DNA from: Nematostella vectensis
Taxonomy: Eukaryota; Cnidaria; Anthozoa; Actiniaria; Edwardsiidae
Direction of reading: 5' to 3'
Assembly (NCBI RefSeq): GCF_932526225.1
Contig: NC_064044.1
Coordinates: 11,670,084 to 11,734,083, forward strand
DNA: 64,000 nucleotides
Under the pieces are notes generated by a model, which was not told the DNA's origin, made no database searches, and worked only from the letters and a program-made list of their open reading frames with translations. The translations under genes and the position numbers were made by a program. This document shows, in pieces, positions 12,401 to 21,988 of the stretch. The first letter of the stretch is position 1. Each line of letters starts with the position of its first letter.

Positions 12401-15081
12401 AATCAAGAAATTTCATTAGTTTCATTATTCATCAGATATCACAGCTGTCTTTACACAACCGGAAGAAAAAGACATGGACAAAAGCGTTTATTTGTTTTGC
12501 ATGTAGAAATCTAATGAATATAAATCATTAGCCACGTTAAGTACTACTTTTATTGGATTTAAAACTGAACTGTTATGACGGGCGTCTCTCGAAAAGACTA
12601 TGAAAGGGAAAAGAGTATTATACCACCAAACTGCGATTCTCGAAGCATTATTCGCTCTTTCAATCAGAGATTTCTCAATTTGTAATATGAAACCAAAATT
12701 GTTAAATTAAAATAGAAACTCAGACTGACTTAATGAGCTGGTGTCTAATGGTGGTCTTGACATTTTCTTTATGATTAGTTTTCTGGTAAACGCACGTTAA
12801 AAACTGTCACTAAGATTTACCTAAACCAACAAATACTACCTTTTATTTGATATAATTGAGATGAGATGAACATGTTTCCGAAGCTTACAAATACTGCTTT
12901 TCAGTTGCTTTTACTGCAAGCGTCGGAACAAATCAAGGAAACGAAATAGGTAAAAATAAAACATTACAAAAAAGAGTGGGGGGAGAGGGGGGGAGCATAG
13001 GCTCTAAAACACTACAATGCAGGCAATGTAGCTGTGCCGTAGGTACCACAGAGGGGGGGAGGGGGAGGGGAGCGTAGGCTCTAAAACACTACAATGCAGG
13101 CAATGTAGCTGTGCCGTAGGTACTACAGGGGGGGGGGGGGGGGGGGAGGGGAGCATAGGCTCTAAAACACTACAATGCAGGCAATGTAGCTGTGCCGTAG
13201 GTACCACAGAGGGGGGGAGGGGGAGGGGAGCGTAGGCTCTAAAACACTACAATGCAGGCAATGTAGCTGTGCCGTAGGTACCACAGAGGGGGGGGGGGGG
13301 GGGGGGAGGGGAGCGTAGGCTCTAAAACACTACAATGCAGGCAATGTAGCTGTGCCGTAGGTACTACAGGGGGGGGGGGGGAGGGGAGCATAGGCTCTAA
13401 AACACTACAATGCAGGCAATGTAGCTGTGCCGTAGGTACCACAGAGGGGGGGGGGGGGGGAGGGGCTGGGGCGAAGGACCAATTGTTTCATTGAGATGAT
13501 ATAGGTATTTTTGTTTTGATGACGTTATCGATGTTGTCACGTCACGTGACTTTGCAAGTGCATTCCCCTTGCCTCCTGGTACAGGTAAACCAAGTTCGAC
13601 CGTCTAACAATTTATCAGCTAACCTAACGGTATTTTGATTACGTTATCGCTAAAAAAAACCCTTATACGTTAGAACCAAGGAAGACAAATTAACCGGTTG
13701 TTAAACGTTGTTACAAAACCGGTTGATTGTTGTTACAAATCCGGTTGTTAAATGTTGTTAAAAATCTGGGTGATTTTCGTTACAAATTCGGTTTACAAGT
13801 TTGTTACATATCCGGTTGATTTTTGTTAGAAATCCGGTTGTTTTTTACATATCCCGTTGATTGTTACAAATCCGGGTGATACAGTTCCTACTATAGGTGT
13901 ATCCAACTTACCGATGTCAGTGTGCGCGAATGTTCCGATGACAAAATCAAGGACCGAGAGCATAAGAATCGCCAGCAACAGAAGCTGAAGTTTGACCACC
14001 CATTTGACGCCCGCGAGCACCACAAGCAGAATGGCCAGCGCCGTCAACAGTCCGATCACGCGCACAGCCCACGCGCTGTCCCAATGAGCAGTCTGCGCTA
14101 GAGACTCCCCAAGACCCGCACAGAACAGAGACACGCTGACGGCCTGAGGGGGGGAGGAAAGGAAACAGTGAGGATCAATAAAGTTTTGAGGCGCTTTTTA
14201 CAAAGTCTCTCATGCCTACGACACACGAGAGAGCAAAAGAATGGCAAGTTTTCCCAAAATAAGGTCTGGTTAACTTCGGTAAGCTTGAATTTTTGCATAT
14301 AGGTTCCTAATGCCATGTAAACCAACATATCAAAAAGTGTTTTTTCTAATGGATTCGTCTTCGAGATATGAGGCTTGAAGTGCAATTTTCAAATGTTCAA
14401 AATGTAAATTCTCCTCGTTTTTAGGGAGAAGTCGGGCTCTGATCAGAAATTAAATTAATCTTCTAAATTTCTTCAAAGTTTGGAAATAAGCTTTTGGTCA
14501 GAGGAACTCCTTGTATGCGGAATCTTGAGCTTATATATTGAGAATTGGAAAATTTCATGCCATTTTTTTGCTCTGCCACAACACACTAGGCGATTTTGTA
14601 AGCTCGTACGAGCGCATTTCAATCGCCGGCTGAAAGTCGCCAGGTTTGTCTGCTGCCGCGAAGGCGAATTCGCCGATTTTTAAACGTCCGATTTGTCTGA
14701 TTTGGCGATCAAATTCGCTGGTGACTAGGCGTACAAAATCGCCTAGTGCGTCACAGGCATAAGGGTTTCACATGCAATTATCTTTTTATTCGTCAGTGTA
14801 CCATACGGACCAGGTGCGTACGCAGGATTGGCTGAGGGGGGGGGGGGGGGGGGGTGGTATGCGCAGTCATAGGTATCATATGAAAAAAGTATAGTAAGTA
14901 TAGTAATAAGAAATGACCCAATTTTTGGCCGCCAAGGATGTGTACACGCCTGAAGGACTAACGAAGTTCACAATCACGAGTGTCATGATGACGTTTTGTT
15001 GGTATCCATGGTGATTAGGAGAATGTGAGTGACGACGACGACAAGGATAATGCTGATGATGATGATGACAATGATGATGAA

Positions 15082-15132
<51 letters not shown>

Positions 15133-18100
15133 AATGATGATGAAGATGATAAGTATAAAGTATGGGTAAAAATAAGGTAACGATATTTTCTCTGCGGTAG
15201 AATCTAAAGGGAAATCCAAAGGGTTGTCCAAAAAAAACCTCTGAAAAATGAATACAGTAAGGGGAGTTTAAAAAGCAAACATGCGCGTCCTCCAAAATTC
15301 TGTTTGTCGTGATTTGACGGAAAAATCCAAGCAGTCATCACTGATTGGGATCCTTTAAAGAATGTCTATCAACCACCCATTTGTTATTGTTCATCAATAA
15401 AACACAAGGGTTTGTTCGAAAGGAAACTTCTAAATACTTCATTGAAAATATCCTGGTTTCTCGCTTGAACTGGCCGATGGAAATGGATTCTTTGTATGAC
15501 TCGGTATTGAGCGGGAGTAGAAAATGGCGGCGTGATTGGCCTTCCTAATAATGCCCTAGTCATGATCCCTCACCTGGCCAAATGCATACAGCAACGAAAT
15601 CGCGCCGCCAGCCCGCTGACCAAGCACGTGAGAGAGGAGGAAATACACACCACCGCTGCCCACATGACAACGCTCGCAGACTCCAATGGACGAGAGGACT
15701 GGGGCGAGTGCGACTAGGAGGGTGATGACGATAATGAGAAGAGAGAGGCCAACGCCAGCGTTACCCTGAGTAACACAAGCGTGAGGTTTTTAGCATGGTC
15801 ACGCAATCTTTGTCACGTTTTACATAAAACGATTACGTAGAGCTCCCTTAGAATGGACTCGTTAATGAATATTTACATGCACGGGACTGCACGCTAAGTA
15901 AAATGGGTCTTCGTGCATTAATTGATCAATACTGAAGGGTGCGAACGGTGTGCGCGCATTCCCCACTTGTATGCAAAAAGTTGGTCATTTAATTTTAAAG
16001 GATCCTTTTCCCATAGAATACCTAATATACACCGGAAGCAACATTTATCTCAATTACAAACTTTCTATCATTGGTAGAATTTTTTTAGGCAGGGAGGGGT
16101 ATTGGTGATCGTTTGTGGGTCATTTTACAAATAAGATTAAAAGGCAAACCACATATCAAGAAAATTTAGCCAAAAATTGTCGTTTTTCCCAGACGCGGTC
16201 ACTTCCATATAAGGAAACTAGTATATATTCCTTATTTGGAAAACCTGCACGATTCTTGTCATTTTTAGGGCTGTCGTACCGCAGGTGCTTCGCAAACTTT
16301 GTGAATTGTATTCAGAAGAGAAAAACAGTGACTGTGACCATCTTTAGTCGATGGAGAAGGTCTCTAAAGAGAATCTAAGATTCCTCGGTACCAGACCCCT
16401 AAAACGACAACGTTTTCTTCATATGTAGCACTAAACTAAGGAAAATTATCTATGCCGAAGAAACAAAAAGAGGGATTTACTTACCACGACCCATCCGGTA
16501 CGGAGAAAGATAATAACACCGAAGATATTCAACATACATGATGTGAAGACACCTGCAAGAGAGGCGTGACAGTGCGTTACAACACGGTCACGCAATCTTA
16601 AGACAAACTTAAGCGTGACAGAGGTGTTACAGAGTGGTCACACAATTCTGAATGGAAATCAGCAACACGGCGGAAATAAACTATAACGTGGGTGTGCTAG
16701 AGCGATGTCACGCAATCTTGTTGTCAGCAGGAATCAGTCCTTACCGTCCCAAGTTCCAAATAGAACAGGTTCTCGCACGAAGAAGTTGGCTTTCCACCAT
16801 GGCTGGGATGAGTGGCCCTCGTCCTGTCAAAATGATAAACGAATAAACACAGGCTTTTACTCCTGTACAACTTGCTTGGTGGCGTTTACACACTGTAAAT
16901 CTAAACAGCCTCTGTCAGCCGCCATTTTGTCATCCTAGAAAAGCACCAAGCCTGAAAAAGCATCCATTTTCATCGGCTGATTTCGGAAAGCCAATACGAC
17001 ATTTTCGATTGAATTTGGCAAAAAAAGTATAAAACTTTGTTTTCAGATGGTTATTTCGAGATTTTGGCATATTTTGTCCTTCCAATATCAAATAAAAACA
17101 ATAACAAAGGTATTGCTGACAGGGCTCTTTAAAAGTGCTGCAGAAAACATATTGTACCCTGTCCCCCTCAAAATAATGGAAGAGAATAGGGAAAAAAATA
17201 CAAAGCTGACAACGTGATGGATGATGTGATTACTAAGAAATAACATAGGATATCTTAGAGTATAGCTCCATCATCAAAAAGTAGGCCAACAATAAAAGCT
17301 TATGTGTGTATTGGCTTTTATATCAGATTAGGAGGGGAGAAAGTGGGCATTTGATATTCCACAGTAAAACTTTTACAATCTTTGGAAAGAGATGAGTGAG
17401 TCATTAACTAAACTATTACCTAGATATAAAAAACAAATCTATGATAAAAATGTTAATAAAAATAACGCCCACGGAATAACGACTAAAATTCCACGTTTTT
17501 TAAAATTAAAATTAAAATTCCTTTTAAAATAAATAAGTCCCATTTAAAAAGAACAAAAATATTAACCACGTAGACTAGATAAAAGTGACTTTTCCATAAC
17601 TTATGAGTACAAGATTATTGTGAATTAAAAATATTATAGCACGTTAATATAGCTGTCTGAAGCAGCTTACACCTGTGTTTATCTATTTCCCGTATTTGCA
17701 ACAAAAAATATCACTCTAAATAAAACACTAGACATACGTAACTGTCTAAAAAAATCAGTTATTTTTTTAGATCCATTATAATAAATCAAAAGCTCTGAAT
17801 TATGCCATTTGAGTGCATGACGTCAGAAACCATTGAAAGCAAAAGAAGATTAATTCACCCCTATTGTATTCAATGATTTTATTACGTAAGATATGTTACA
17901 AAAAAGGCATTAGGGCAATTATGGCTGGGTTTAAGACTCGAAAGGACAACCGGCATTGCATTGACCTTGAAAATCAGTCATAAAACATTTTTTTAAAAAT
18001 TTAAATGTTGCTTCCAACGACGCTTTATATAAAGCAAAAACAATACACCATAACCATACAGCAAATTTTTATTTTAAGATTCTTTCTTCAGTCACTTCGT

Positions 18101-19491
18101 TTTGTGGAGACAAAAGGAATGGATTGTAACACAAGAACCAGGCTCGAATTGTTCGCAGTAATCTTTACTTTAGAAAACGACCACCCAATGTGATATTTAG
18201 GTCTTTATTTCAGAAAACAATTGGTCTCTAATAAAATTTAAATTTAAATTGTAAAGTAATTAAGTAAGCGTCGAAATATCTTATAGGTAGTAAAAATCGT
18301 TTTTTCATATCATATCAAATCATAAGCTATTACACTGTCTATATATGTTTTTCTTGTGTATAAAGAAAAAAAAACGATGGATTTGTTTGAGGAAGCTTAT
18401 ATTATTTCGATTGTAATAAATCAAACGTTTTTTTTCCAAAACACCCACCTACTTACAGGCCAGAAATGTGCATTTTAATAAATGCTCTTCAATCATCACC
18501 TTAACCGAGTTATAATTCGTGAAGTACTTTACTAAAATGCGTCTTTTTTCTAGTTAACAAAAGATTCTGTTTGTGGCTTATAGATTTTATGAGAGCAATT
18601 GAAAATGCAGTAGGAATTCTAACTCATAAATAAGATATCAAGTATGCGATTTGTCCATTCAGAGCGGATGCAGCTGCTAGTTCATAGCAAAAAACGAAGA
18701 CGCATATAAAACCGATAAAATATTCGATATTCTAGGGTACACACGACAGAAACACGAGAACGGACCACAGAATTGGCGGCATTTTTCGTGAGTCAGTTGG
18801 AAATTAACCTAGAGGTCATAGGACGTTTAGTCTTTAATCGATACATAGCAGCGGGTAGAATTTTTTTCTTTTTGATTGATGTTTACATTGAAAAGAACTG
18901 ACGCCGAAATTCCACTCGAGCAAGGAAAATTTGAAAGCGGAATCAGATGGAAATTGCACGGGTCAAAGCTCTTTTTTTGCATGAGTTTTTTAAGTATATC
19001 AGTACGTCACTGAAGACAAATTCACGCAACTAGAAATACACAAATCCACCAAAATATACACTTAGAATTAATGAACGGGCGCGCTTTCAACTTTCAAAAA
19101 TAATAAAACGTATAAACGGATTCTATATTTTCAAAGCCTTAGAACTACGACAATAACCACAGCTGCTAGAACTCTAAACTAAGCACTCAAGGAAATATCA
19201 AAATTCAAAATACATGCTAAAGGTTTTCTGTCTAAACACAAATGACAATATAACATGGTGGCAAGCATGCAGAGTGAATTTCACTTAGACTTAGCCCGTG
19301 TCTCGCTTATAATTAAGTTATTTTACCTGATTCTCGTCGAATAGCTCCTTGACGTTCGGGCTCCCGACTTCAGTGGATTTTGTGCCGTTTATATGCACTG
19401 CTTCTTCGGTTTTAGCGCCGTTAGTTCTTCTGGCCTCGGAGTCCAACCCAAATCGAGTCCAGTCGGGGTCAGCTTTCTCCGTCTTCGCCAT
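3442..19491 (-). CDS. SLC12A8: SLC12A8-like cation-chloride cotransporter family transporter (14 exons)
   Basis: Coding exons on the minus strand, first to last: 19327-19491, 16745-16823, 16485-16552, 15574-15765, 13912-14143, 9809-10010, 9365-9452, 8938-9084, 7699-8008, 6686-6910, 6261-6373, 5114-5231, 4674-4734, 3442-3592. All have GT-AG borders and matching phases and sum to 2151 nt (716 residues, close to human SLC12A8 at 714). Family signatures include [20 protein letters not shown] (exon 2), VGSGGVYF (exon 4), [15 protein letters not shown] (exon 5), [14 protein letters not shown] and [10 protein letters not shown] (exon 6), YGAPRVLQ (exon 8), [20 protein letters not shown] (exon 9) and [14 protein letters not shown] (last exon). 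It is a multi-pass (about 12 TM) membrane protein. An acidic, Lys/Glu-rich cytosolic stretch in exons 9-10 is the least conserved part. Human SLC12A8 has been linked to polyamine and NMN transport, but the substrate here is not predictable. Exon calls are by eye; UTR limits are unknown. Confidence 0.94.
3627..3898. mobile_element. MITE with GCAGGGGCGGAT ends
   Basis: The left end GCAGGGGCGGATACAG and the right end (reverse complement GCAGGGGCGGATCCAG) bracket 272 bp, and both arms carry a GGGGGGTGGAT block. A related arm occurs at about 60152-60245 in the first intron of HMGCL. It begins 34 bp upstream of the last SLC12A8 exon in transcript terms, so it is intronic. Confidence 0.65.
4371..4604. 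mobile_element. Palindromic MITE, TGCCTGGTGCACACTAGT ends
   Basis: The left arm TGCCTGGTGCACACTAG and the right arm (reverse complement TGCCTAGTGCACACTAG) continue inward through repeated CATAACGACATAATGACAT words. The element is 234 bp in the last SLC12A8 intron. TAA abuts both ends and may be the target duplication. Confidence 0.7.
5266..5507. mobile_element. Palindromic MITE, CCGCATTGTCAC ends
   Basis: Near-identical 26 bp inverted ends start CCGCATTGTCACCAGTTTAC and bracket 242 bp. The interior has no open frame. It sits about 35 bp upstream of SLC12A8 exon 12. Confidence 0.7.
6090..6260 (-). repeat. Tandem array of exon-end plus splice-site cassettes in a SLC12A8 intron
   Basis: Just downstream of exon 11, the segment holding the exon's last bases, its donor and an acceptor-like tract is repeated about three times (unit about 60-66 bp). 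Cassette 6132-6161 is 30 nt with TTTTTCAG before it and GTAAGT after it. Cassette 6196-6225 keeps the acceptor, but its donor GT has become GA. Both are 30 nt and in phase with the flanking exons, reading [10 protein letters not shown] and [10 protein letters not shown]. See findings. Confidence 0.8.
6391..6640. repeat. (CACCAT)n simple repeat, degenerating outward
   Basis: Nearly pure CACCAT runs to about 6524, then becomes mixed CATCAC/CATTATC words. Met-Val or Asp-rich open frames here are artefacts. It lies between SLC12A8 exons 10 and 11. Confidence 0.95.
7245..7520. repeat. 74 bp tandem repeat, four copies
   Basis: The word TCTCAAGGGAACTTGATG recurs at 7256, 7329, 7403 and 7477. Each unit also has TAGTTAGCGGGTAATTCGAG. 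The copies are nearly identical, so the array is recent. It lies in the intron between SLC12A8 exons 9 and 10. Confidence 0.9.
8020..8930. repeat. GATCACGTCACG minisatellite, irregular
   Basis: Variants of GATCACGTCACGGTAA recur throughout 8020-8330 and 8640-8930. The section nearest exon 8 is the most regular (unit about 16 bp, half-unit about 8 bp). The two parts are separated by about 300 bp that includes a G-rich tract at 8365-8390. The array reaches within 30 bp of the exon 8 donor. Confidence 0.85.
10453..11802 (-). CDS. Class A (rhodopsin-like) GPCR, intronless, nested in a SLC12A8 intron
   Basis: This 449-residue open frame lies inside the intron between SLC12A8 exons 5 and 6, on the same strand. 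Residues about 1-275 show seven hydrophobic segments. Family marks are [20 protein letters not shown] (TM2), a W in the TM2-TM3 loop, IALERM in place of the DRY box, CLPDLVY in TM6, and [11 protein letters not shown] (NPxxY) in TM7 followed by a basic helix-8 stretch. The ligand is unknown; the TM2 and TM7 style recalls amine/adenosine/melatonin-type orphans. The last 165 or so residues are a charged tail of short repeats (RDVE, CDVD, LRD-type words) encoded by GTCACG-like DNA words. The upstream in-frame Met at 11802 fits a short N-terminus with one NxS/T site (NST). Confidence 0.9.
   Translation of the reverse strand: MVTVMNSTKNSLWQSVYVAFAIEGFPVLILNSMTLLTFALNQNLRKPSTYLLISVSAADALVGLFSMAYGITLWAGHNKGWWNTALNLIWTSAVMASQRGIPLIALERMLATVFPLRHRKLTRVSYNVAISGQWITGSVVAPFYLSRYRYYVFWVDTPIALLGLAVICACYSAIYWKVLNQRKHHKQGSFPCAQKRERKLAKTLFIITVLSLLTCLPDLVYHVVPGFTDYSSTHGVFLVLLLTNSMMNPIVYFWRMRSFRKAMMRIIMRCRGRHDRNTVCVSSSAKRDTQERDRGLRYTENLHLVELCDVDRRKPDGSSLCDRKLRDAGRWCDVDPRDVELNDVKKIDRLNGVGLSGVRIFGRRLEEAGFPRDIEPCDEVLCDSNKHAGGLDYVGLHSVKMRDNRLLCDKDASRGIDPRDIVLHLRSELDTDKIDNILASGDELRDREV
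11803..12976. other. Intron sequence, nothing recognised
   Basis: This is AT-rich SLC12A8 intron and possible 5' flank of the nested GPCR gene. Open frames at 11939-12208 and 11947-12132 overlap on opposite strands and show no domain. Confidence 0.5.
12977..13465. repeat. G-tract minisatellite, six copies
   Basis: A conserved block with TAGGCTCTAAAACACTACAA and GGCAATGTAGCTGTGCCGTA recurs six times, separated by poly-G tracts of variable length (some about 20 G). Unit length is about 76-85 bp. On the SLC12A8 sense strand these are poly-C. The block has strong G-quadruplex potential on the plus strand. Confidence 0.92.
13685..13880. repeat. Short AACCGGTTGTTACAAAT tandem repeat
   Basis: Degenerate units of about 25-32 bp with TTGTTACAAATCCGGTTG lie within 30 bp of the donor of SLC12A8 exon 5. 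Confidence 0.75.
14583..14748. mobile_element. Palindromic MITE, CACTAGGCGATTTTGTA ends
   Basis: The arms CACTAGGCGATTTTGTA and reverse complement CACTAGGCGATTTTGTAC bracket 166 bp rich in GGCGA words. It lies in the SLC12A8 intron upstream of exon 5. Confidence 0.7.
15044..15150. repeat. (GAT)n simple repeat
   Basis: A near-pure GATGAT run gives artefact His-rich and Ile-rich open frames on the minus strand. Confidence 0.95.
16824..19326. other. SLC12A8 intron 1, nothing recognised
   Basis: A 2.5 kb AT-rich first intron. No repeat array, inverted-repeat element or convincing coding frame was found. Confidence 0.6.
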
Positions 19492-20116
19492 CTAAATCCA
19501 CCAAAATTTTCTCGAAGAAACTCTTTCTTGATGCACAAAGTTCCTTTTAAACCCCATGTAGGGAATTTTCGGAATACAGGGGAAAATTTATAAGGTTAGC
19601 GGGGTTGATTTGGGGGGAGAGATCATAGTTTGAGCGGAAAGAAGCATTGACTAGGTGTAGTGGTGCATGTCGGGTGTACATTGTTCGCCAGCCAATGGGC
19701 TGTTTCCATGGGCGACGTTTAACCGCTTCAATAAATTACGTTAAAAAAAAAAACACTTTCAAACCCTACACCAACAAACATAAAAGGGACGAAAGGTAGT
19801 CTAGTGTAATTGCTTGAATCGGAGTATACTCTTTTATTAGTAGTGTATAATTTTACCTTGTTTGTAAACGTATCACTGGATTGGTTATGGATATTCTATT
19901 ATAATTTTACCGCGAAAATTTATAATCCTTTCCGCGTTAACCGATGCCAATGAATAACTATGAATAATGGTGTTTATGGTATGACATGTGAATATGTAAG
20001 CAGAAAGTGTTAGAAATTAAGAGAAATCAAAGAAGATGCATTTTTTGTAATGTTTTGACTGATGAATGGCTTCCAAGAAATAACCGCTAAATGGTATTTC
20101 GAGCTTCATAACCGAG
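19492..20116. other. SLC12A8 5' flank up to the Polinton edge
   Basis: About 625 bp lie between the SLC12A8 start codon and the Polinton left end, so the insertion sits in the promoter-proximal region. No clear TATA or initiator could be assigned. Confidence 0.4.
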
Positions 20117-20553
20117 AGTAGTGGGGGTTCGCCGATCCTGGCGCAAACATTTCACCACCCCACACCTCCCCCTTTGAAAACCTGTCAATCATATTAAACC
20201 ACGCCCACTTGTCAATCATTAGAAAATTGTCATGACCCACCCCTCTCCCCCCCCTTGTCATTATCATAAGGCATTTCTCTATGATAACGAATATATAAAA
20301 ATTGAAAAACGGCTTAAAGAAATAGATATTATAATAAAAATGGAGAAACAAACAGTGAAAGAGTTGAAAGCCCTCGCCAAACAGCGAGGGATCAAAGGCT
20401 ACTACAAATTACGTAAAGCCGAACTCATTGAGGCTTTGGGTAAACTCGAAGCGCATACACCACCACCAACCGAACTCATCGAAGCGTTGGATAATACGCC
20501 ACCGCCACCAACACCCCCACGCGATATTGTCCTTAACACATCATCGAGTATTC
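20117..20553 (+). repeat. Polinton left terminal inverted repeat
   Basis: Matches the reverse complement of 51253-51641 with few changes. It includes non-coding sequence (20117-20339) and the first about 70 codons of the SAP-zinc protein. A 48 bp internal duplication (two LIEAL motifs) makes this arm longer than the right one. Confidence 0.93.
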
Positions 20554-20867
20554 ATGATGAATCGATATTCGATCCTAAGAAATGTCCTCATAGCAGAATA
20601 AAATATTTTTGCAAAGAGTGTCATGGGTCTCAAATATGCCCTCATAACTGCCGTAAATCATATTGCAAAGCATGTAACGGTAGTAGCTTCTGTGAGCATA
20701 AACGAGTGAGATATCTCTGTAAAGATTGTGGTGGAAAAGGGATATGTATCCACGGCAGACAGAGATGGTTTTGTAAGTTATGCGGAGGCAGTCAAGTATG
20801 TGAACACAACAGACAAAAGTCTCATTGTAGAGCTTGTAACGCAACACAAGAGACACGACAAGATTAA
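20340..20867 (+). CDS. SAP module plus five-fold Cys/His repeat protein (Polinton left-end gene)
   Basis: Counting from the Met at 20340, 175 residues. Residues 1-35 form a SAP-like helix-loop-helix (LKALAKQRGIKGYYKLRKAE), expected to bind DNA. Residues 36-75 are Pro/Ser-rich. From residue 82 the pattern C-x-H-x6-C-x2-C-x5 repeats exactly every 18 residues (Cys 82, 100, 118, 136, 154), a likely chain of zinc knuckles. The SAP part lies in the terminal repeat and is shared with the polymerase N-terminus at the other end. An upstream in-frame Met at 20232 is possible, but 20340 follows a conserved A-rich leader present in both repeats. Function is unknown; DNA binding is inferred. Confidence 0.8.
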   Translation: MEKQTVKELKALAKQRGIKGYYKLRKAELIEALGKLEAHTPPPTELIEALDNTPPPPTPPRDIVLNTSSSIHDESIFDPKKCPHSRIKYFCKECHGSQICPHNCRKSYCKACNGSSFCEHKRVRYLCKDCGGKGICIHGRQRWFCKLCGGSQVCEHNRQKSHCRACNATQETRQD

Positions 20868-20883
20868 TTTAGTAAAACACTAG

Positions 20884-20913
20884 GTTATGTAACACAAGTC
20901 AGTGTTACATAAC
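20884..20913. terminator. Perfect 12 bp stem hairpin after the SAP-zinc gene
   Basis: GTTATGTAACAC, six loop bases, then GTGTTACATAAC, 16 nt past the stop codon. It may mark a 3' end or regulatory structure. The same hairpin, with one loop change, is in the second copy at 31161-31190. Confidence 0.5.
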
Positions 20914-21203
20914 GAAATTTACCTTGTGACTCATCTAGTTGGAATTGTTTTCCGGTCATGAGACATCCATCTGCATGCAGTCTATTGTTTAACACGTGAG
21001 CAGTGAGCAGTGATCACGTGAAATGAACATGGTCGTCACGCTCTCGGAGTTAAAGGAGAAACTTGATTGGATAGTGAGAGTGTTGCAGGATTAACTTCGC
21101 ATATAACTGCTGATAACATACTACGGATTATCACTACAGACGCTATACTCGTTGAGTTTTTGACGATTATTACTACAGACGCTACACTCGTTGAGTTTTT
21201 GAG

Positions 21204-21810
21204 ATGGGTAAATACTACCTTAATCAAAAAGATGCTCCAGATGCTACCGGTAGAGTGGAAATTGAAGCAGAAAATATACTAGTGATTTACGAGGAAATTC
21301 TAGAGCTTATCGCGTTGATAAGAAAAACAGAAGAACAGAAAAACAGAAAAACAGAAGAACAGAGGTTAGAGAGTTTCAAGACAAGGGTTGAGGAGCCAAA
21401 GGACAACCTGGATGTCCTTCTGAGGAATGCTAGCCGAGGAATAACTTTGCAATTGGAGGATGCAGCTAATATGGAGAACAGTCGTGACATTTAAATGGCT
21501 AAGTACCAACTACGCAACCCAACGGATGATCCGTTGAGTCAATTTGCAAAACAAAACAGATGCAATGGTGCATTCGTGGGTGGGTTTGGAAACACTAAGA
21601 TCTAGAGAAACCTTGATCGGCGACATTAAATCGACGGCGGCGAAAGCAAAGTCTAGAGAAGACCTAAGAATTGATGCATTTTGTAATAAATACGGCGTAG
21701 CAAGTGATAAAAAGAAGGCACTGATAAACTTATTGAATGCTCTTAAAGTTGGTGAAAGTTTGATATTGAAAGATATGCAAAATAGAGAACAGATCGCTGT
21801 CAGCCCTTAA
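21204..21810 (+). pseudogene. Damaged copy of the 202-residue Polinton protein
   Basis: The first 96 codons match the intact copy at 31481-32089, then a TAC to TAA change stops the frame at 21492-21494. The next about 80 nt are the most diverged stretch between the two copies and carry indels. A separate frame (21544-21810) restores the C-terminal match. Confidence 0.85.
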
Positions 21811-21988
21811 TTGCGTGTAATGATTTCATTTGGTTAGAGACGTATGATGGAGTGGACAGACCCACGCTGAACGAACTGAATTTGAATTTTCTCATGTTGT
21901 GTTTAAAAATCTAATCATTTTGTGTTTGAAATTTATGTAGAACGATTTTGTTGAATCAAAAGGAGCTAGTAGAATCACTGACACGTGT

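Noticed and set aside
14876-15295. His-rich and Ile-rich protein frames
   Set aside because: Produced by a (GAT)n repeat; no conserved start or domain.
20111-20116. 6 bp Polinton target duplication ACCGAG
   Set aside because: The right flank reads CCGGGC. Only a partial CCGAG/CCGGG likeness exists, so a clean duplication cannot be claimed.
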